From Pseudomonas helleri (lineage in GTDB: Bacteria; Pseudomonadota; Gammaproteobacteria; Pseudomonadales; Pseudomonadaceae): a DNA stretch of 64,000 bases. Position numbers and translations under genes: made by a program. The DNA lies in the NCBI RefSeq assembly GCF_009600315.1, contig NZ_WIWC01000009.1, positions 1 through 64,000 of the forward strand, given 5' to 3'. Below, piece after piece: positions 58,250 through 64,000 of this stretch; the first letter of the stretch is position 1, and every line of letters begins with the position of its first letter. A model generated the notes under the pieces. That model made no database searches. It worked only from the letters and a program-made list of their open reading frames with translations, and was not told the DNA's origin.

Positions 58250-58544
58250 CTAAACTCCTTGCGATGCAGCCTCTGCCTCTCACTCGGACACCCGGCTCCT
58301 TAAGTAAAAAGAAGCGTGCTCCCTGAGCGGGCCGAACTGGCGGCGAACTATACCACTGCTCTTACTGACCGCCCAAGGCCGAAGGAGTGCCCTGTAAGCA
58401 TCCAGACAGCGAAATTAATCCGCTAGAGCAGCCAGACCTTTACCTCTTTACAAGCGCAGACTACAAACTACGACGATCGCGCGTGAGTGATCAGCACATA
58501 ACCGCTATAATCTTTGCCTTTTCTCAGGCTACCCGACTTCAAAC

Positions 58545-59519
58545 ATGAGCCAATCCAGCGACCTGATTCAATCTGCCCAACGCACCATCCGCCTCGAGCT
58601 GGAAGCTGTAGAAGGCTTGCTGACCCACATCGACGCTGATTTCGTAAGCGCTTGCGAGATGATTCTTGCAAGTAAAGGCCGTGTAGTTGTTGTCGGCATG
58701 GGCAAATCCGGGCACATCGGCAATAAAATTGCCGCGACCCTGGCCAGTACCGGCACCACGGCTTTTTTTGTCCATCCGGCTGAGGCCAGTCATGGCGACA
58801 TGGGCATGATTACCCGCGACGACATTATCCTCGCGCTGTCCAATTCCGGATCGACCGCTGAAATCGTGACCTTGCTGCCCCTGATCAAGCGCCTGGGCAT
58901 TAAATTGATCAGCATGACCGGCAATCCCGAGTCGCCATTGGCCAAAGCTGCCGACGTCAGTCTGGATGCCCGCGTGGCACAGGAGGCTTGCCCACTCAAT
59001 CTGGCGCCCACCTCCTCGACCACTGCGGCATTGGTGCTGGGCGACGCATTGGCCATAGCATTGCTTGAAGCTCGCGGTTTCACCGCCGAAGACTTTGCTT
59101 TTTCACATCCTGGCGGCGCTCTGGGTCGGCGTTTGCTGCTGAAAGTCGAGAACGTAATGCACTCGGGTGATGAATTGCCGCATGTGGTACGCGGCACTCT
59201 GCTCAAAGATGCGTTGATGGAAATGACCCATAAAGGCCTCGGCATGACCGTGGTAATAGAAGAAGATGGCCGCCTGGCCGGGATCTTCACCGACGGTGAC
59301 TTGCGCCGCACGCTGGATCGGGAAATCGATATTCGCAATGCCATTATCGACACGGTCATGACCCCACATGGCAAAACGGCACGAGCCGACATGCTCGCCG
59401 CTGAAGCCCTGAAGATCATGGAAGACCATAAAATCAGCGCGCTGGTGGTTGTCGACAAGGAAGACCGCCCGGTAGGCGCCTTGAACATGCACGACTTGCT
59501 GCGCGCAGGAGTGATGTAA
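58545..59519 (+). CDS. kdsD: Arabinose 5-phosphate isomerase
   Basis: Makes D-arabinose 5-phosphate for Kdo. 324 residues: SIS domain (about 35-170, VVGMGKSGHIGNKIAATLAS, LSNSGSTAEIV) and two CBS domains (about 200-320). TATAAT at 58506-58511 is a likely -10. Heads kdsD-kdsC-lptC-lptA-lptB with overlapping genes. Confidence 0.95.
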   Translation: MSQSSDLIQSAQRTIRLELEAVEGLLTHIDADFVSACEMILASKGRVVVVGMGKSGHIGNKIAATLASTGTTAFFVHPAEASHGDMGMITRDDIILALSNSGSTAEIVTLLPLIKRLGIKLISMTGNPESPLAKAADVSLDARVAQEACPLNLAPTSSTTAALVLGDALAIALLEARGFTAEDFAFSHPGGALGRRLLLKVENVMHSGDELPHVVRGTLLKDALMEMTHKGLGMTVVIEEDGRLAGIFTDGDLRRTLDREIDIRNAIIDTVMTPHGKTARADMLAAEALKIMEDHKISALVVVDKEDRPVGALNMHDLLRAGVM

Positions 59520-60043
59520 TGACCCAGGAACTGCTTAAACGCGGCAAAGATATCAAGCTTGCCGTCTTCGACGTCGATGGCGTGCTGACGGATGGGCGAC
59601 TGTACTTCCTTGAAGACGGCAGCGAATTCAAGTCTTTCAGCACCCTTGATGGCCAGGGCATTAAAATGCTGATGGCGGCGGGCGTACAAACAGCAATTAT
59701 CAGCGGTCGCAAGACCCCTGCAGTTGAGCGTCGTGCGCAAAACCTGGGCATTCCTCATCTGTATCAGGGCCGCGAAGACAAATTAGTGGTTTTGGACGAG
59801 CTTCTCGGCCAACTCAACCTAAGCTATGAACAGGTTGCTTATTTGGGCGATGACCTCCCTGACCTGCCGGTTATCCGCCGCGTAGGTTTGGGCATGGCGG
59901 TCGCCAATGCAGCAAGTTTTGTTCGCCAGCACGCCCATGGCGTCACTCAGGCGCGAGGTGGCGAAGGTGCTGCACGCGAATTTTGCGAGCTGATTCTGCG
60001 TGCCCAAGGCCGCCTTGATGCTGCCCTCGCCGCCTACCTATAG
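59519..60043 (+). CDS. kdsC: Kdo-8-phosphate phosphatase
   Basis: HAD-family phosphatase of 174 residues. Catalytic VFDVDGVLTDG at about 16-26, then IISGRKTPAVERRA and YLGDDLPDLPVI. Releases Kdo for lipid A. Overlaps the kdsD stop by one base. Confidence 0.95.
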   Translation: MTQELLKRGKDIKLAVFDVDGVLTDGRLYFLEDGSEFKSFSTLDGQGIKMLMAAGVQTAIISGRKTPAVERRAQNLGIPHLYQGREDKLVVLDELLGQLNLSYEQVAYLGDDLPDLPVIRRVGLGMAVANAASFVRQHAHGVTQARGGEGAAREFCELILRAQGRLDAALAAYL

Positions 60044-60051
60044 AGCTTTAT

Positions 60052-60624
60052 ATGCTGAGCAAAAAGATTCGCAATATTCTGCTATTCACAGTCATCGCCG
60101 CGCTGTTTGCCGCTGTGGGTTACTGGAATATCAGCCCGGAGCGCTTTCTCGACAGTCCACCCGTGGCTGTGGATGACGGCGCCATTGACTACTACGCCTT
60201 GAATACGCGCAGCCTTCAATATCTACCGGACGGTAAGTTGCAGTACGAAATGACAGCCGACAAAGTTGAGCACTTGAAGGCATCCGAAGTCACCTTGCTG
60301 ACCACGCCTGATCTGCAAATGTACCGGGGTACGGCTTATCCGTGGCACGTGCAAAGCGAGCGCGGCGAAGTGAATCCAGACGGCAGTGAAGTCGAGCTGA
60401 TCGACTCGGTACGTGTAGCTCGCACCGACGAAAAAGATCGCACCACGATTATTACCAGCACCCGCATGACTGTTTTCCCGCAGAAGCAATATGCGCAGAC
60501 CGAGCGAGACGTTAGAATCGACGGCGCTGGCGGTGTAACGACTGGCAAGGGAATGAAAGCATATTTGAAAGACGGCAGGATGGACCTGCTGTCCAACGTA
60601 AGAGGACAGTATGAGTCTCGTTAA
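60052..60624 (+). CDS. lptC: LPS export protein LptC
   Basis: Bitopic inner-membrane protein of 190 residues: helix at about 8-24 (ILLFTVIAALFAAVGYW), then the periplasmic beta-jellyroll (LPDGKLQYEMTADKVEHL). Bridges LptBFG and LptA. Overlaps lptA by 14 bp. Confidence 0.92.
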   Translation: MLSKKIRNILLFTVIAALFAAVGYWNISPERFLDSPPVAVDDGAIDYYALNTRSLQYLPDGKLQYEMTADKVEHLKASEVTLLTTPDLQMYRGTAYPWHVQSERGEVNPDGSEVELIDSVRVARTDEKDRTTIITSTRMTVFPQKQYAQTERDVRIDGAGGVTTGKGMKAYLKDGRMDLLSNVRGQYESR

Positions 60625-61156
60625 AACCCTCCCATTATTGCTCAGCCTGAGCGCAGCACTGGGAAGCGCGAGCGCCTGGGCTCTGCCGAACGACAATGAA
60701 CAGCCTATTCGTATTCAGGCTAATGAAGCGCAGTTGGATGATAAAAAAGGGGTCGCTACTTACAAGGGCGACGTCATCATCACCCAAGGCTCGATGAAAA
60801 TTACCGGCAACACGGTAACCATCACCCGTAACGCTGCGGGCGAAATTGATGTTGTGACGTCGGTAGGCAACCTGGCTTACTTCGAGCAACTGCAAAAAGC
60901 CACTGATCCCAAGCCGGTTCAGGCCTATGCCGTAACGATCCAATACCATGCGCCACAAAACCGCATCGTACTGATCGACAAGGCCAAGGTGATCAACGAC
61001 GGTAATACCACTGAAGGCGAGAAAATCGTCTACGACACGGTCAAACAAGTCGCCAATGCTGGTCGCGCCAATGGCGCCAGCGTGACTGCGCCGCGTCCAC
61101 GTATCGACATGGTTATCCAGCCGAAGAAGAAAAACGACCAGCAGAAGGCCCAGTAA
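60611..61156 (+). CDS. lptA: Periplasmic LPS transport protein LptA (LptH)
   Basis: 181 residues with a signal peptide (about 1-25) and the OstA-like jellyroll ([37 protein letters not shown]). Forms the periplasmic bridge. Called LptH in P. aeruginosa. The Lys-rich C-terminus ends at the lptB ATG with one-base overlap. Confidence 0.93.
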   Translation: MSLVKTLPLLLSLSAALGSASAWALPNDNEQPIRIQANEAQLDDKKGVATYKGDVIITQGSMKITGNTVTITRNAAGEIDVVTSVGNLAYFEQLQKATDPKPVQAYAVTIQYHAPQNRIVLIDKAKVINDGNTTEGEKIVYDTVKQVANAGRANGASVTAPRPRIDMVIQPKKKNDQQKAQ

Positions 61157-61881
61157 TGGCTACTCTGAAAGCCCAGCATTTGGCTAAAAGCTACAAGAGT
61201 CGCCAAGTGGTACGCGATGTCAGCCTGTCAATCGACAGCGGACAAATCGTAGGCTTGCTGGGCCCTAACGGCGCAGGCAAGACCACGTGCTTTTACATGA
61301 TTGTCGGCCTGGTTCAGGCCGATCAAGGCCGCGTGCTGATCGATGATCTGGATGTCAGTCATCAACCCATGCACGGCCGCGCACGTGCCGGTATCGGTTA
61401 CTTGCCACAGGAAGCGTCAATCTTCCGCAAGCTGTCGGTTGCCGACAACATCATGGCGATTCTCGAAACGCGCAAGGAGCTCGACAAGGCCGGTCGCCGT
61501 AAAGAGTTGGAAAGCCTGTTGCAGGAATTCCATATCAATCATATCCGCGACAGTCTGGGCATGAGCTTGTCAGGTGGTGAGCGGCGCCGGGTTGAAATTG
61601 CCCGCGCTCTGGCCACTGCACCCAAGTTCATCCTGCTCGACGAACCTTTTGCCGGCGTTGACCCGATTTCCGTGGGTGATATCAAACAGATCATTTACCA
61701 CCTCAAAGCCAAAGGCATTGGCGTGCTGATCACTGATCACAACGTGCGTGAGACCCTCGATATCTGCGAAACCGCCTATATCGTCAATGACGGGCAACTG
61801 ATCGCAGAAGGCGATGCTGAAACCATTCTTGCCAACAAACTGGTTCGCGAAGTGTATCTGGGGCATGAATTCCGCTTGTAA
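61156..61881 (+). CDS. lptB: LPS export ATPase LptB
   Basis: ABC ATPase of 241 residues. Walker [17 protein letters not shown], signature [16 protein letters not shown], Walker [14 protein letters not shown], and [13 protein letters not shown]. Drives LPS extraction with LptFG. A terminator follows. Confidence 0.96.
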   Translation: MATLKAQHLAKSYKSRQVVRDVSLSIDSGQIVGLLGPNGAGKTTCFYMIVGLVQADQGRVLIDDLDVSHQPMHGRARAGIGYLPQEASIFRKLSVADNIMAILETRKELDKAGRRKELESLLQEFHINHIRDSLGMSLSGGERRRVEIARALATAPKFILLDEPFAGVDPISVGDIKQIIYHLKAKGIGVLITDHNVRETLDICETAYIVNDGQLIAEGDAETILANKLVREVYLGHEFRL

Positions 61882-61912
61882 ACCCTCATCGTGAATGGCC
61901 CCTTGCAGCGAT

Positions 61913-61948
61913 AAACCTTGAACTTCAATATGACGGTCAAGGTTTTTT
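61913..61948 (+). terminator. Rho-independent terminator after lptB
   Basis: AAACCTTGA and TCAAGGTTT pair around a 15-base loop, followed by further T. It separates the kds-lpt operon from rpoN. Confidence 0.8.
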
Positions 61949-62122
61949 CGCATATAGAGGCCAGCCTGCAGGCCGCTTCTGAAAACAACTTAAACTAATT
62001 CGACACGCCCCCTAGTCAAACGCACCGGGTTCAGGCATATAATTTGCTTATGTTTGGCGCTCACGCGCCTTGGTAGTGGATGGCGCCATGCGCGCCGGCG
62101 AATAAGGTCTTTAGCCCCAGCC

Positions 62123-63616
62123 ATGAAACCATCGCTAGTCCTGAGAATGGGCCAGCAGCTGACGATGACACCTCAGCTGCAACAGGCCATCCGTCTGCTC
62201 CAATTGTCTACCCTGGATCTGCAACAGGAAATCCAGGAGGCTCTGGAATCCAATCCAATGCTCGAACGCCAGGAAGAAGGCGACGACTTCGACAATTCAG
62301 ATCCGCTGGCCGATAACATCGAGCAAAAACCCAATAACGACATTCAGGAACCTTCCTATCAGGAATCCACACCCACGGTGGACAACCTGGAAGAAGGCGA
62401 ATGGAACGAACGTATTCCCAATGAGCTGCCTGTCGATACCGCCTGGGAAGACGTCTACCAAACCAGCGCCAGCAGCCTGCCAAGCAACGATGATGACGAG
62501 TGGGACTTCACCACCCGCACCTCGGCCGGCGAAAGCCTGCAAAGCCACCTGCTGTGGCAATTGAATCTGGCCCCCATGTCAGACACTGACCGGCTGATCG
62601 GTGTAACGCTCATCGACTGCATCAACAATCAGGGGTATCTCGACGAGACACTTGACGAAATCCTTGAGGCATTCGACCCGGAACTCGACATCGAACTTGA
62701 TGAGATCGAAGCCGTTCTGCACCGCATCCAGCAATTCGAACCGGCCGGCATTGGCGCACGCAACCTCAGCGAGTGCTTGCTTCTTCAGTTGCGCCAGCTC
62801 CCGGCCAAAACCCTCTGGCTCAATGAAGCCAAGCGCCTGGTGACTGATTACATCGACCTCTTGGGTGCCCGCGATTACAGTCAGCTAATGCGCCGCATGA
62901 AGCTCAAGGAAGATGAGCTGCGCCAGGTCATTGAACTGATACAAAGCCTCAACCCGCGCCCCGGCTCGCAAATCGAGTCCAGCGAGGCCGAATACGTGGT
63001 ACCCGACGTGATTGTGCGCAAGGACAATGAACGCTGGTTGGTAGAGCTCAATCAGGAGTCCATGCCGCGCTTGCGAGTAAACCCTCAATACGCCGGTTTT
63101 GTGCGCCGCGCTGATACCAGCGCCGACAACTCGTTCATGCGCAATCAGTTGCAAGAAGCCCGCTGGTTTATCAAAAGCCTGCAAAGCCGCAATGAAACGC
63201 TGATGAAAGTGGCGACGCAAATCGTCGAGCACCAGCGCGGCTTTCTGGAATATGGCGATGAAGCCATGAAGCCTTTGGTGCTGCATGACATCGCCGAAGC
63301 AGTAGGCATGCACGAATCGACCATTTCCCGGGTGACTACGCAAAAGTTCATGCACACCCCCCGCGGCATTTATGAGTTGAAGTACTTTTTTTCCAGCCAC
63401 GTCAGCACTTCTGAAGGGGGGGAATGCTCGTCCACAGCGATCCGCGCCATCATTAAAAAACTGGTGGCGGCTGAAAATCAGAAAAAGCCGTTGAGTGACA
63501 GCAAGATCGCTGGTTTACTGGAGGCACAAGGTATTCAAGTGGCCCGTCGCACCGTCGCCAAGTACCGCGAATCCCTCGGGATAGCGCCTTCCAGCGAGCG
63601 CAAGAGGTTGATGTAA
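62123..63616 (+). CDS. rpoN: RNA polymerase sigma-54 factor
   Basis: Sigma-54 of 497 residues. Glutamine-rich activator-contact region I ([20 protein letters not shown]), acidic region II (about 60-130), core-binding domain, helix-turn-helix, and the RpoN box [10 protein letters not shown] near the end. The ATG at 62123 is the family start. A hairpin separates it from hpf. Confidence 0.96.
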   Translation: MKPSLVLRMGQQLTMTPQLQQAIRLLQLSTLDLQQEIQEALESNPMLERQEEGDDFDNSDPLADNIEQKPNNDIQEPSYQESTPTVDNLEEGEWNERIPNELPVDTAWEDVYQTSASSLPSNDDDEWDFTTRTSAGESLQSHLLWQLNLAPMSDTDRLIGVTLIDCINNQGYLDETLDEILEAFDPELDIELDEIEAVLHRIQQFEPAGIGARNLSECLLLQLRQLPAKTLWLNEAKRLVTDYIDLLGARDYSQLMRRMKLKEDELRQVIELIQSLNPRPGSQIESSEAEYVVPDVIVRKDNERWLVELNQESMPRLRVNPQYAGFVRRADTSADNSFMRNQLQEARWFIKSLQSRNETLMKVATQIVEHQRGFLEYGDEAMKPLVLHDIAEAVGMHESTISRVTTQKFMHTPRGIYELKYFFSSHVSTSEGGECSSTAIRAIIKKLVAAENQKKPLSDSKIAGLLEAQGIQVARRTVAKYRESLGIAPSSERKRLM

Positions 63617-63636
63617 GCCACGGGCCACCGCGTTTC

Positions 63637-63662
63637 AGTGGCAGGCTGTTCGGCCTGCCACT
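63637..63662 (+). other. Strong hairpin between rpoN and hpf
   Basis: AGTGGCAGGC-TGTTCG-GCCTGCCACT, a ten-pair stem 20 bp after rpoN and 30 bp before hpf. No U-tract, so it is more likely an RNA-processing or stability element than a full terminator. Confidence 0.6.
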
Positions 63663-63692
63663 CTATGCAATGGCAACCGAAGGAGAAACTGC

Positions 63693-64000
63693 ATGCAAAT
63701 CAACATCAGTGGACAGCATCTGGAAGTCACCGACGCGTTACGCGCTTACATAGGCGAAAAATTCAAACGCCTGGAGAACCATTTCGACAAGATCACCAAC
63801 GCACAGGTCATCATGAAAGTCGAAAAACTTCAGCAGAAGATTGAAGCCACCCTGCATATACCCAAAGGTCCAAAGGAAGTCGTTGCGAACGCAGAGCATA
63901 ACGATATGTATGCTGCAATCGACCTGCTCGCTGACAAGCTCGATCGCCAATTGAAAAAACATAAGGAAAAGTCCCAAAGCCTGCTTCAAGGCGCAACGGG
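63693..64000 (+). CDS. hpf: Ribosome hibernation promoting factor (cut by window end)
   Basis: 102 codons visible without stop, close to the usual length of short HPF. MQINISGQHLEVTDALRAYI and EVVANAEHNDMYAAIDLLAD are typical. AAGGAG precedes the ATG. Binds 30S/100S ribosomes in stationary phase. Follows rpoN as in most gammaproteobacteria. Confidence 0.95.
   Translation, partial: MQINISGQHLEVTDALRAYIGEKFKRLENHFDKITNAQVIMKVEKLQQKIEATLHIPKGPKEVVANAEHNDMYAAIDLLADKLDRQLKKHKEKSQSLLQGAT

Overview
The window is Pseudomonas chromosome. The right third (cysNC-cysD, nif3-like, algW, hisC-hisD-hisG, murA, ibaG, mlaBCDEF, kdsD-kdsC-lptC-lptA-lptB-rpoN-hpf) has the gene order familiar from that genus. 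The hmg homogentisate genes, the short-LOV/MerR/fol block and dispersed REP-like palindromes agree. Base composition is moderately GC-rich. A fluorescens/fragi/lundensis-type species is an inference, not shown. No tRNA, rRNA, CRISPR array, transposase or prophage gene was found.

Layout. 1-3.3 kb: the 5' part of a large Ig-repeat adhesin, folded back on itself in a perfect 2 x 1049 bp palindrome that starts at base 1 and is most likely a contig-end artefact. 4-6 kb: a DMT transporter divergent from an AraC regulator. 6-14.4 kb: two complete sigma/anti-sigma/TonB-receptor iron-signalling loci placed back to back, one hydroxamate-type and one ferric-citrate (fecIRA). 14.6-16.3 kb: a RaiA-like protein, psiE, and yebG with a LexA box. 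16.4-22.3 kb: leucine dehydrogenase and the hmgA-fahA-maiA tyrosine degradation operon with its regulator hmgR. 22.4-25.2 kb: a candidate small RNA, a CidA/CidB (LrgA/LrgB) pair with a LysR regulator, and a flavodoxin.

25.3-30.6 kb is the most coherent accessory-like block: a short LOV blue-light receptor, a PilZ-like protein, a MerR regulator of the cobalamin-less LitR type, an ABM/membrane protein, folM-folE-folX, DUF1244 and HopJ-family genes. It reads as a light-responsive pterin/folate module. 30.8-39.3 kb: trxB, a possible 31-residue membrane peptide gene, cysZ, a glycosyltransferase, glutathione peroxidase, slyD, DUF3565, pta, a PlsC-type acyltransferase and a cyclase-family hydrolase. 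40.0-43.8 kb: two adjacent genes of unusual, less GC-rich composition that share C-terminal beta-sandwich modules. The second is a lipoprotein whose head domain resembles halovibrin-type NAD-glycohydrolase/ADP-ribosyltransferase proteins. 44.1-64 kb: sulfate activation, a small AT-rich secreted-protein gene, envelope-stress protease AlgW, histidine and peptidoglycan synthesis, Mla phospholipid transport, Kdo/LPS transport, sigma-54 and hibernation factor.

The main points for a second look are the adhesin palindrome, the LOV/LitR/fol block, the 40-44 kb pair, a 143 bp MITE-like element inserted between the LexA box and yebG, a structured RNA candidate upstream of the lrgB end, and the 31-residue ORF near trxB.
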